From an uncultured Bacteroides sp. (GTDB taxonomy: Bacteria > Bacteroidota > Bacteroidia > Bacteroidales > Bacteroidaceae): a stretch of 64,000 nt of DNA. A program made the position numbers and the translations under genes. Below, piece by piece: positions 55,343 through 62,737 of the stretch (within the stretch, counting starts at the first letter, position 1; each line of letters opens with the position of its first letter). Where the stretch lies: NCBI RefSeq assembly GCF_959029255.1, contig NZ_CAUFUE010000023.1:26592-90591 (forward strand). Reading direction: 5' to 3'. The notes below the pieces were generated by a model that saw nothing but the letters and a program-made list of their open reading frames with translations, did not search any database and was not told the DNA's origin.

Positions 55343-56047
55343 TTACATTGGAACTTCAATCAGGAGAATATGCGAATCTTTCAAAGTCTCCAGTTCAAAG
55401 CTGTTTGTTTCGTACACGCCCATGCCGTCGCGACGGGAAAGCACCGTATCGTCCACTTTGATTTCTCCTTCTATCAGGAAGATATAGACACCGGCATGGG
55501 ATTGATGCGTATGGTAGCCTAACTTCTTGCCGGCTTCTATTTCTCCGATAGAAAACCAAGTCTGCTGGAGCAGTTTGGCGGGCGCATCGCCATCGGGTGA
55601 TACGATGAGGGCAAGTTCGTTTTTATGCAAGTAAGGGCGGATATCAAAATCTTGGTAAGCGGGAGGTGTATTCAGCTTTTCCGGCATTATCCAGATTTGA
55701 AGGAAGTCCACCGGTTCGGTTTCGCTTCCATTCGCTTCACTATGATAGATGCCCGTACCGGCGCTCATGGTTTGGATGTCGCCTACGGTGATGGTACGGC
55801 TGTTTTGCTTACTGTCTCCATGTTTCAACTTCCCTTTTAGCGGGATGGAGATAATTTCCATGTTCTTGTGAGGGTGAGTCCCGAATCCTTTGCCCGGAGC
55901 CACGCTGTCATCGTTCAACACGCGAAGGGCGCCGAAGTTCATGCGGCGTGGGTTGTAATACTCATCAAAACTGAAGGTATGGCGGCTGTCAAGCCAGTCG
56001 TATAATGAACGTCCGCGGCTATCTGCCTTATCAATTATTTTTTTCAT
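55343..56047 (-). CDS. Pirin-family protein
   Basis: 234 residues, bicupin. Metal ligands in GTHPHKNMEI and GIYHSEANGSE; second cupin near HQSHAGVYIFLIEG. Some pirins are quercetin dioxygenases, others regulators; the role here is unknown. It lies 71 bp after the D-lactate dehydrogenase gene on the same strand. Confidence 0.9.
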   Translation of the reverse strand: MKKIIDKADSRGRSLYDWLDSRHTFSFDEYYNPRRMNFGALRVLNDDSVAPGKGFGTHPHKNMEIISIPLKGKLKHGDSKQNSRTITVGDIQTMSAGTGIYHSEANGSETEPVDFLQIWIMPEKLNTPPAYQDFDIRPYLHKNELALIVSPDGDAPAKLLQQTWFSIGEIEAGKKLGYHTHQSHAGVYIFLIEGEIKVDDTVLSRRDGMGVYETNSFELETLKDSHILLIEVPM

Positions 56048-56118
56048 AATTCTGTGGTTTTAAATGATTATTTTATATCAGCCCTAACAACCGGTCGATA
56101 TAAAAAGATGCCAGAGCT

Positions 56119-57120
56119 TTATAATTTAACTTCATTCTCCAGCTTTTTATGGTTTATAAAGTCTTTGATGTTCTGCAAGGTAGTAGAGGCGATGTTTGCC
56201 AACGCTTCACGCGTGAAGAAAGCCTGGTGGGACGTGACGATGACGTTGTTGAACGAAAGCAGGCGTGCCAGCGTGTCGTCATCGATAATCTTGTCCGATT
56301 GGTCTTCGTAGAAGTACTCGCTTTCTTCTTCGTATACATCCAGTCCCGCAGAACCGATTTTCTTGTTTTTCAATCCTTCAATCAGGGCGTTGGTATGAAT
56401 CAGTTGCCCGCGTCCGGTGTTGATAATCATAACGCCGTCTTTCATTTTACTGATGGAATAATCGTTGATGAGGTATTTGGTCTGTTCCGTCAGGGGGCAG
56501 TGCAGGGAAATGATATCGGAGCTGTGGTATAACTCGTCCAGCGTGGTATATACCACCCTATTTTCCCTGGCGAAGTTGTAGTCAGGATACAAATCGTATG
56601 CTAGGATGTTCATGCCGAAGCCACGCAGGATGTTGATTAGCTTTTTGGCGATTTTACCCGTTCCGATGATGCCTGCCGTCTTGCCATACATGTCGAAACC
56701 TAGAAGGCCATGCAGAGAAAAATTTCCGTCACGAGTACGCCAAGTGGCACGGGGAATTTTACGGTTCAGTGACAGCATCAGGGCAACGGTGTATTCCGCC
56801 ACCGCGTAGGGCGAGTAGGCGGGTACGCGTACTACTGTGATGCCATGCTCGGTAGCCGCTTTTAAATCTACATTATTGTATCCCGCGCAACGCAAAGCGA
56901 GTAATTTAACGCCATTCTCCGCCAATCGCTGAATCACTTCCGCATCAGCGGTATCGTTTACGAATATGCAGACGGCGTCTACACCTTGTGTCAGCATGAC
57001 GTTATGTTTGTTCAGATGTCCTTTATAATAACGGAGTTCAAAACCGAATTCCTGGTTTCTGTCATTGAATGAAGCCTCATCATAAGGCTTGCTACCGAAA
57101 AATGCAATAGTATATGCCAT
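56119..57120 (-). CDS. ldhA: D-lactate dehydrogenase (2-hydroxyacid dehydrogenase family)
   Basis: 333 residues. D-2-hydroxyacid dehydrogenase fold with Rossmann motif GIIGTGKIAKK, catalytic Arg in INTGRGQLI, Glu in LDVYEEES, and His in VTSHQAFFT. It reduces pyruvate to D-lactate with NADH in the cytoplasm. The close match of the C-terminal DVYEEESEYFYEDQS segment to fermentative LdhA supports the symbol. Confidence 0.9.
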   Translation of the reverse strand: MAYTIAFFGSKPYDEASFNDRNQEFGFELRYYKGHLNKHNVMLTQGVDAVCIFVNDTADAEVIQRLAENGVKLLALRCAGYNNVDLKAATEHGITVVRVPAYSPYAVAEYTVALMLSLNRKIPRATWRTRDGNFSLHGLLGFDMYGKTAGIIGTGKIAKKLINILRGFGMNILAYDLYPDYNFARENRVVYTTLDELYHSSDIISLHCPLTEQTKYLINDYSISKMKDGVMIINTGRGQLIHTNALIEGLKNKKIGSAGLDVYEEESEYFYEDQSDKIIDDDTLARLLSFNNVIVTSHQAFFTREALANIASTTLQNIKDFINHKKLENEVKL

Positions 57121-57224
57121 GATTTTTTTAATTTTAGAATTTTCCTATTCTTATAGTAACGTATACAAAGATGATAAAGTTCGATGAGAAGATAGATGGC
57201 TTTAAATCTTGATAAATTTGAAGT

Positions 57225-57332
57225 TTCTTCATAATTTCTTCATAGTATCTCCATAGTTGCTCCGTAGTTTCCCCATAGTTTTCCTTTATTTATGGTACTT
57301 TCACAGGAGAAACTACGGAGCAACTATGGAGA
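57225..57332. repeat. 11-bp-periodic inverted repeat element, copy B
   Basis: Five consecutive 11-bp units (57225-57279): TTCTTCATAAT, TTCTTCATAGT, ATCTCCATAGT, TGCTCCGTAGT, TTCCCCATAGT. A perfect 23-bp inverted match joins 57248-57270 to 57310-57332 around a 39-nt centre. Same element as at 16116-16196. Confidence 0.92.
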
Positions 57333-57504
57333 AATTACAGAGATATTAAAGTGAAAGTAAGCATTCCCATGCACAGGACGTAATTCCCATATACTTTTGC
57401 AATAAAGTGTGAAAGTTTCTCTTGAAACAATTGAAAATTTCAATTAATTGTCTTTCTATTATAAATTAAATGCACAAAATAGTTTTTCATGTGCAATATT
57501 ATTG

Positions 57505-57512
57505 TACCTTTG
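57505..57512 (+). promoter_or_regulatory. -7 box of the FadL-like gene
   Basis: TACCTTTG 28 bp before the ATG; the -33 region is T-rich (GTTTTT). Confidence 0.6.
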
Positions 57513-57539
57513 CGCCCGAAACAATTAAAAAAGATTTAG

Positions 57540-58874
57540 ATGAGAAAAATTTCCTTGATTAGCATTGCGATGCTAATCGTTTCAATTCCAACTTTTGCAG
57601 GAGGTCTCCTGACAAATACAAATCAACACCCCGCTTTTCTTCGTATGCTGTCTCGTGGCGCAAATACTACCAGTGTAGATGCAGCCTTGTCTAACCCTGC
57701 GGGTTTGGCCTTTTTGCCGAAGGATGGCTTTTATACATCCTTGAGTATTCAGAGTGCTTTTCAAACAAGAAATATTGATGCTTCGTGCGAGGCTTTGGGG
57801 CTGGATAAGTATTATGAGGGTAAGGCGTCAGCGCCTGTTATCCCCAGTGTATTTGCCGCTTATAAGAAAGGTGATTGGACCCTCTCCGGCTTTTTCGCTA
57901 TCACCGGTGGTGGAGGAAAAGCTTCGTTTGATGACGGCCTTTCCATGTTTGATGCTATGGTAATAGGTGGATTGGCTGGTAAAGGCATTCCGGGCAAGGC
58001 CTATTCGCTGAACAGCTACATGGACGGCAAGCAGTACATTTATTCCGTACAGATGGGTTTGACTTATAAAATAACGGATTGGCTTTCCGCTTTTGCAGGT
58101 GGACGTATGAACTACTTCACCGGTGGCTATAAGGGGGCGTTGAATGCCAGTGCCGCAGTCGATTTGCCTATGCCAACCGGAGGAACGATACCTGTGGGCA
58201 CTGAACTTATCGGCATTGACTTGGATTGCAGCCAGACTGGTTGGGGATTTACTCCGGTTATCGGCTTGGACGCTAAGTTTGGCAAGCTGAATATCGGCGC
58301 GAAATATGAGTTCAAGGCTAATTTGAACATTGAAAACAACACCAAACTGAACTCCTTCCGTATGATGGGTGCACCTGAAAGTGAGTTAGAGGCTTACAAA
58401 CATGGTGTAAATACTCCGAATGATATTCCTTCCATGCTTTCGGTAGCTGTTGGATATGAGTTTCTGCCTGTGTTGCGTGCATCGGTAGAGTATCATTTCT
58501 ATGATGACAAGAACGCGGGTATGGCCGACGACAAACAAAAGTATCTGACTAAAGGAACCAATGAGTGGCTGGCCGGTATCGAATGGGATGTAACCAAGCA
58601 ACTGACGTTGAGTTGCGGTGGGCAGATTACCGATTACGGATTGTCTGACAATTATCAGAGCGACACCAGTTTCTCTTGTGACTCTTATACCTTGGGTTTG
58701 GGAGCAAAAATACATCTTACAGAAAGAGCCGGTTTGAACGTGGGCTATATGTGGACCAACTATAAAGACTATACAAAGACGAGTCAAAACTATAATGGTA
58801 CAGGTTTGTCCGGTACGAATGTATATAGCCGCACCAATAAAGTATTCGGTCTTAGCATTGACTACAGGTTCTAA
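57540..58874 (+). CDS. OmpP1/FadL-family outer-membrane transporter
   Basis: 444 residues, signal peptide to about 20 (TFAGG). N-terminal hatch with ANTTSVDAALSNPAGLAF, which is the FadL/TodX signature, then a beta-barrel ending in Phe (SIDYRF). It takes up hydrophobic molecules such as fatty acids by lateral diffusion. Monocistronic: its own promoter upstream and a bidirectional terminator downstream. Confidence 0.92.
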   Translation: MRKISLISIAMLIVSIPTFAGGLLTNTNQHPAFLRMLSRGANTTSVDAALSNPAGLAFLPKDGFYTSLSIQSAFQTRNIDASCEALGLDKYYEGKASAPVIPSVFAAYKKGDWTLSGFFAITGGGGKASFDDGLSMFDAMVIGGLAGKGIPGKAYSLNSYMDGKQYIYSVQMGLTYKITDWLSAFAGGRMNYFTGGYKGALNASAAVDLPMPTGGTIPVGTELIGIDLDCSQTGWGFTPVIGLDAKFGKLNIGAKYEFKANLNIENNTKLNSFRMMGAPESELEAYKHGVNTPNDIPSMLSVAVGYEFLPVLRASVEYHFYDDKNAGMADDKQKYLTKGTNEWLAGIEWDVTKQLTLSCGGQITDYGLSDNYQSDTSFSCDSYTLGLGAKIHLTERAGLNVGYMWTNYKDYTKTSQNYNGTGLSGTNVYSRTNKVFGLSIDYRF

Positions 58875-58906
58875 GGTTTCACAATCCAACCTTTATATGA
58901 AGAGAG

Positions 58907-58940
58907 AAAGCCGTCTCAAAATGACATTTGAGACGGCTTT
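58907..58940. terminator. Bidirectional intrinsic terminator
   Basis: AAAGCCGTCTCAAA (58907-58920) and TTTGAGACGGCTTT (58927-58940), with a 6-nt loop and T or A runs on both sides; shared by the FadL-like (+) and DcaP-like (-) genes. Confidence 0.92.
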
Positions 58941-58957
58941 TTCGTTGTCAATCCGTT

Positions 58958-60241
58958 TTAGAACGAATACTGTACCAATAGATTCATGCGATTGGCATGA
59001 TGTGTGGAGTTGTCGAAATTAGTACGCCAGCCACGGAGATACTCTGCGCCGACCTGCATGTTGGAAGTAACATTCCAGAACATGTTGGCTACAAAATATT
59101 GTCCATAACGGTAAGTGCTGCCTGCTGTATCGGGATAACCGTTGTCCGAGTAAAGGCGGGACATACTGTAAGTGCTTGAAAGGAATACTTTCGGGCAGAT
59201 GTTATATTGTAAACCTGCATACCAACCCAGCATCGGGAGCGCCTGCATCTTGCCTTCTTTATCAGGATCGGGAACAATGTCTACATTCAGATTGCTGATA
59301 TCATTCAGGTATTGTCCGATACCCTTTCCATACGTAGCTTGCCCAAATACATGCCATTTCTTGCCAACATTGAATGTGGTGGAAGCCTGTACGCCGAAGC
59401 CGGTGACGGAAGATGCCTTGTCACGGAAAGTGCTGGTGTAGGTCATGCTGCGGATAAGAGCGCCTACACGCAAGTGGCTGCTGCTGTTCCAACCATATTG
59501 CGCGTATGCTGTAAAGTCGGGCATACGTTGCTGCTTGATACTCAGGTCGCTGTTGGTAGTACCATCCACGGAAGGCATTTCAACAGAGGCGTTGAAACGG
59601 AAGTTCTTTAAGCCTTTATAAGTATAGGCCAACTGGGTAGTACGATAGAAGGTCGCTCCGTTAGGCCCTTGGAAGTCAATGGTGGAGGGTAGTGCGCCCA
59701 AATCCATGAAACCGCCGTAAGTATAACCCACGGTTACGTTACGGAAAGATACGTAGGCGTTTTGCAGTTGGAAACCTTTGTTGGAACCATCCCGGAAGTT
59801 ACCGGCGGTATAAACTACAAAATCACCTAGTAACTTGGTATGCCCAACTAATTTCAGGAAAATAGTGGAAGTGCTGGCATCCATTTGGAACTGGTTCTTG
59901 ATTTTGCTGCTGTTGGGGATGAAGGCGGGGATAAAGTCGATATCATCGACAATGCCGCCGAAGTCATATTCGGCAGTAGCGCGTACGTAGCCACCGATGC
60001 CCAATGCAAACTTCCCTTTTCTGTCCATCAACAGGAAACGGGGGGCTTGCGGTTCATGGATATAGGGCAACTGCGACTCATTCATGATGCGGATAATCTC
60101 GTCGCCAGCTTTGTCCATGGTAACCAGGACCACTCCCTTGGGAGATTCGTCTTCGATAATCACTTTTTTCTGTGCATGGGCTGCGGACGTTGACAGCCCG
60201 GCGATGCACAATAGAAACACTGTTTTTAAGATTGTTTTCAT
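58958..60241 (-). CDS. DcaP-like outer-membrane porin
   Basis: 427 residues, signal peptide to about 23 (AHAQKK). A short periplasmic region, then a barrel starting GKFALGIGGYVRATAEYDFGG and ending in Phe (LLVQYSF). This family forms trimeric porins for dicarboxylic acids in other phyla; cargo here unknown. Single gene, divergent from yhhQ. Confidence 0.82.
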   Translation of the reverse strand: MKTILKTVFLLCIAGLSTSAAHAQKKVIIEDESPKGVVLVTMDKAGDEIIRIMNESQLPYIHEPQAPRFLLMDRKGKFALGIGGYVRATAEYDFGGIVDDIDFIPAFIPNSSKIKNQFQMDASTSTIFLKLVGHTKLLGDFVVYTAGNFRDGSNKGFQLQNAYVSFRNVTVGYTYGGFMDLGALPSTIDFQGPNGATFYRTTQLAYTYKGLKNFRFNASVEMPSVDGTTNSDLSIKQQRMPDFTAYAQYGWNSSSHLRVGALIRSMTYTSTFRDKASSVTGFGVQASTTFNVGKKWHVFGQATYGKGIGQYLNDISNLNVDIVPDPDKEGKMQALPMLGWYAGLQYNICPKVFLSSTYSMSRLYSDNGYPDTAGSTYRYGQYFVANMFWNVTSNMQVGAEYLRGWRTNFDNSTHHANRMNLLVQYSF

Positions 60242-60292
60242 TTAAGTTAGGTTTTGGTGAATGTGCTTTCAACAACTTAATTTTAAAATGGT

Positions 60293-60323
60293 TTTGCAGT
60301 CACTGAAAGAAAACGTATCTTTG
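60293..60323 (+). promoter_or_regulatory. Promoter of the yhhQ-queC genes
   Basis: TTTG at 60293-60296, 19-bp spacer, TATCTTTG at 60316-60323; gives a leader of about 60 nt. Confidence 0.87.
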
Positions 60324-60357
60324 CAGCCGATTTAACGATTGATGCCGTGAATAGCGG

Positions 60358-60391
60358 TCGTGTATTCTAGAACACCACGTAAAAAACAGGA
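60358..60391 (+). promoter_or_regulatory. Candidate preQ1-I riboswitch
   Basis: Small leader motif ending 2 nt before the yhhQ ATG. Stem CGTG/CACG encloses TTCTAG-AACAC, close to the TTCTAGCTACAC loop of the B. subtilis preQ1-I aptamer, and is followed by an A-run (TAAAAAACAGGA). The tail AGGA can pair with TTCT in the loop to give the class I pseudoknot and would hide the Shine-Dalgarno bases. The downstream genes make and import preQ1 precursors. Confidence 0.6.
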
Positions 60392-60393
60392 AT

Positions 60394-61074
60394 ATGAAGC
60401 AAAAAGTATCTGTACCTTTCATGCTGCTGGGCATTCTGTTTAATGTCTGTTTGATAGCAGCCAATCTTCTTGAAACCAAAGTCATCCAGGTTTTCGGCAT
60501 TACTGTAACAGCCGGACTTCTGGTATTTCCCGTTTCCTATATCATCAACGACTGCATAGCCGAGGTATGGGGGTTCCGTAAAGCGCGTTTGATTATCTGG
60601 AGTGGTTTTGCCATGAACTTCTTTGTGGTGATGCTTGGCCTGATTGCCGTTGCATTGCCTGCCGCCCCTTTCTGGGACGGGGCCGCCCATTTCAATTTTG
60701 TTTTTGGCATGGCGCCGCGCATCGTGATTGCCAGCTTGTCGGCTTTTCTGGTAGGTTCGTTTTTGAACGCATACGTGATGAGCCGTATGAAGATAGCTAG
60801 CGGCGGGCGTAATTTTTCGGCTCGTGCCATTTGGTCTACGGTGGTAGGAGAGACGGCTGACTCATTGATTTTCTTCCCGGTAGCTTTTGGTGGCATCATT
60901 GCGGGACGCGAACTGCTGGTGATGATGTGCATTCAAATCGTTTTGAAGTCTATGTACGAAGTGCTGATTCTTCCTGTTACCATCCGGGTGGTAAAGGCGA
61001 TTAAGAAGATAGACGGAAGTGATGTTTACGATGAAGGCATATCTTATAAGGTATGGAAAATCGGAGATATCTAA
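60394..61074 (+). CDS. yhhQ: Queuosine precursor transporter
   Basis: 226 residues, about six membrane helices, YhhQ/VUT family (INDCIAEVWGFRKAR, ARAIWSTVVGETADSLIF). It imports preQ0/preQ1-type 7-deazapurines across the inner membrane. First gene of the preQ operon, preceded by a consensus promoter and a candidate preQ1 riboswitch. Confidence 0.92.
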   Translation: MKQKVSVPFMLLGILFNVCLIAANLLETKVIQVFGITVTAGLLVFPVSYIINDCIAEVWGFRKARLIIWSGFAMNFFVVMLGLIAVALPAAPFWDGAAHFNFVFGMAPRIVIASLSAFLVGSFLNAYVMSRMKIASGGRNFSARAIWSTVVGETADSLIFFPVAFGGIIAGRELLVMMCIQIVLKSMYEVLILPVTIRVVKAIKKIDGSDVYDEGISYKVWKIGDI

Positions 61075-61082
61075 CTAACTTC

Positions 61083-61141
61083 AATCGTAAATCGTCAAAT
61101 TCTAAATCGTATATCCTCAAATTGTAAATTGTCAAATTGAA
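61083..61141. repeat. Short-word tandem repeat spacer between yhhQ and queC
   Basis: Degenerate repetition of TAAATCGT and CTCAAATTG/GTCAAATT words over about 55 bp; no gene or promoter seen. Confidence 0.65.
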
Positions 61142-61142
61142 A

Positions 61143-61814
61143 ATGAATAAGATGAATAACCAGGCTGCGCTGGTTGTGTTCAGTGGTGGGCAGGATTCTA
61201 CTACCTGCCTGTTTTGGGCAAAGCGCGAATTTAAGAAAGTATATGCGTTGAGTTTTCTGTATGGGCAGAAACATCAGAAGGAGGTGGAACTGGCAAGGGA
61301 GATTGCCTGTAAGGCCGGGGTGGAGTTTGAGGTGATGGATGTTTCCTTCATCGGTAAGCTGGGACATAATTCTTTGACGGACACCGGCATGGTGATGGAT
61401 GAGGAGAAGCCTGCTGACAGTTTCCCGAATACATTTGTGCCGGGGCGTAATCTTTTCTTTCTGAGCATTGCCGCTGTATATGCCCGTGAGCATGGCATTA
61501 ATCACATTGTGACCGGAGTGTCTCAGACAGATTTTAGCGGCTATCCTGATTGTCGCGATGCTTTTATCAAATCATTGAATGTTACGCTGAACCTCGCAAT
61601 GGATGAACAGTTTGTGCTCCACACGCCCCTGATGTGGATTGATAAAGCTGAAACTTGGGCGCTGGCGGATGAATTGGGAGTACTTGAGCTGATTCGTAAT
61701 GAAACCCTGACATGCTACAACGGTATTCCGGGAGATGGATGCGGGCACTGTCCGGCATGTAAGTTGCGGCGTGAGGGATTGGAGAAATACTTTTTAATGA
61801 AGAATGAAGAATGA
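61143..61814 (+). CDS. queC: 7-cyano-7-deazaguanine synthase
   Basis: 223 residues from the ATG of MNKMNN; two more codons of frame lie upstream. PP-loop SGGQDSTT, GVSQTDFSGYPDCRD, and a C-terminal zinc site CxxxxxxxxCxxCxxC (CYNG...GCGHCPAC). It converts 7-carboxy-7-deazaguanine to preQ0 with ATP and ammonia. Confidence 0.96.
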   Translation: MNKMNNQAALVVFSGGQDSTTCLFWAKREFKKVYALSFLYGQKHQKEVELAREIACKAGVEFEVMDVSFIGKLGHNSLTDTGMVMDEEKPADSFPNTFVPGRNLFFLSIAAVYAREHGINHIVTGVSQTDFSGYPDCRDAFIKSLNVTLNLAMDEQFVLHTPLMWIDKAETWALADELGVLELIRNETLTCYNGIPGDGCGHCPACKLRREGLEKYFLMKNEE

Positions 61815-61816
61815 AG

Positions 61817-62106
61817 GATTTTTCTTTCACCACGGAGGACACAGAGGGCACAGAGGTTTTAATTTTTCAGACGCGGATTACGCAGATTACGCTGATTTTT
61901 TATTCTGCTACTATCTGTCATGCTGAGCGAAGTCGAAGCATCTCCTCTCTTGATATCTAAAAGGGATGAGATCCTTCGAAAGGCTCCCTTAGATGACAGA
62001 TAGAGTTGCTACTAATTAAGAAAAAAATCTGCGTCATCTGCGTCATCCGCGTCTGAAAAATTAAAACCTCTGTGCCCTCTGCGTCCTCTGTGGTGAAAGA
62101 AAAATC
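61817..62106. repeat. 290-bp nested inverted repeat between queC and queF
   Basis: Outer arms of 84 bp (61817-61900 and 62023-62106) differ at only 5 positions. Inside them lies another inverted pair CTATCTGTCAT (61911-61921) / ATGACAGATAG (61993-62003). The arms carry tandem words: ACAGAGG/CTCTGTG units next to GGTGAAAG, and CGCAGATTA units. No gene. The arms start 2 bp after the queC stop and end 28 bp before queF. Confidence 0.92.
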
Positions 62107-62133
62107 ATCATTTATTATAAAATCAATAAGAAT

Positions 62134-62589
62134 ATGACTGAATTGAAAGACCAACTTTCCCTTTTGGGAAGAAAAACTGAGTACAGGCAGGATTATGCGC
62201 CTGAGGTACTGGAGGCATTTGACAATAAGCATCCTGATAACGACTACTGGGTACGCTTCAATTGCCCGGAGTTTACCAGCCTTTGTCCTATCACCGGACA
62301 ACCTGATTTTGCAGAGATACGTATTTGCTACATCCCCGATGTCAAGATGGTGGAGAGCAAAAGCCTGAAACTTTATTTGTTCAGCTTCCGTAATCATGGC
62401 GCTTTTCACGAAGATTGCGTAAACATTATAATGAAAGACCTTATCCGCCTGATGGACCCCAAATACATTGAAGTTACCGGGCTATTTACTCCCCGTGGAG
62501 GAATCTCCATTTATCCTTACGCCAATTACGGACGTCCCGGAACTAAGTTTGAAAAGATGGCCGAAGAACGCTTGATGAGCAGGGAATAA
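62134..62589 (+). CDS. queF: NADPH-dependent preQ0 reductase
   Basis: 151 residues, single-domain (type I) QueF. The catalytic Cys is in the CPEFTSLCP region, with the nearby Asp in GQPDFAEI and the QueF motif ESKSLKLYLFSFRNHGAFHED. It reduces preQ0 to preQ1. Separated from queC by the large inverted repeat; yhhQ, queC and queF together cover precursor import and the last two steps to preQ1. Confidence 0.95.
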   Translation: MTELKDQLSLLGRKTEYRQDYAPEVLEAFDNKHPDNDYWVRFNCPEFTSLCPITGQPDFAEIRICYIPDVKMVESKSLKLYLFSFRNHGAFHEDCVNIIMKDLIRLMDPKYIEVTGLFTPRGGISIYPYANYGRPGTKFEKMAEERLMSRE

Positions 62590-62599
62590 TTTCCATTTT

Positions 62600-62674
62600 A
62601 CCTATAAATAGCGATTGCCGCATATACCTACCGGGGTACTTGCGGCTTCTTTTTTACCTGCAAATAGCGATTGC
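62600..62674. repeat. 19-bp direct repeat flanking the queF terminator
   Basis: ACCTATAAATAGCGATTGC (62600-62618) and ACCTGCAAATAGCGATTGC (62656-62674), 17 of 19 identical, 56 bp apart, one on each side of the queF hairpin. Confidence 0.8.
62617..62655 (+). terminator. Intrinsic terminator of queF
   Basis: GCCGCA (62617-62622) pairs with TGCGGC (62641-62646), with a smaller inner pairing around ACC/GGT, followed by a T-run. Confidence 0.75.
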
Positions 62675-62694
62675 GTAGCTTATCAATTATAAAG

Positions 62695-62708
62695 ACCTTT
62701 GCAAAGGT
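62695..62708. promoter_or_regulatory. 14-bp palindrome upstream of the TonB receptor
   Basis: ACCTTTGCAAAGGT is a perfect palindrome 30 bp before the proposed TTG start. It contains TTTG, but the full -7 consensus is not met. A candidate operator. Confidence 0.45.
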
Positions 62709-62737
62709 ATTAGTAACAATATAATAAGCATTGCAAA

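Larger units (their letters stand above)
57121..57539. other. Divergent region ldhA / FadL-like gene
   Basis: Carries repeat element copy B (57225-57332) and, at the right, a TACCTTTG box at 57505-57512 for the FadL-like gene. A minus-strand near-match CATCTTTG around 57168 may serve ldhA. No gene seen. Confidence 0.6.

Noticed and set aside
57225..57332. CRISPR-like regular repeats
   Set aside because: Units are contiguous 11-mers without spacers, and they return inverted; no cas genes in the window.
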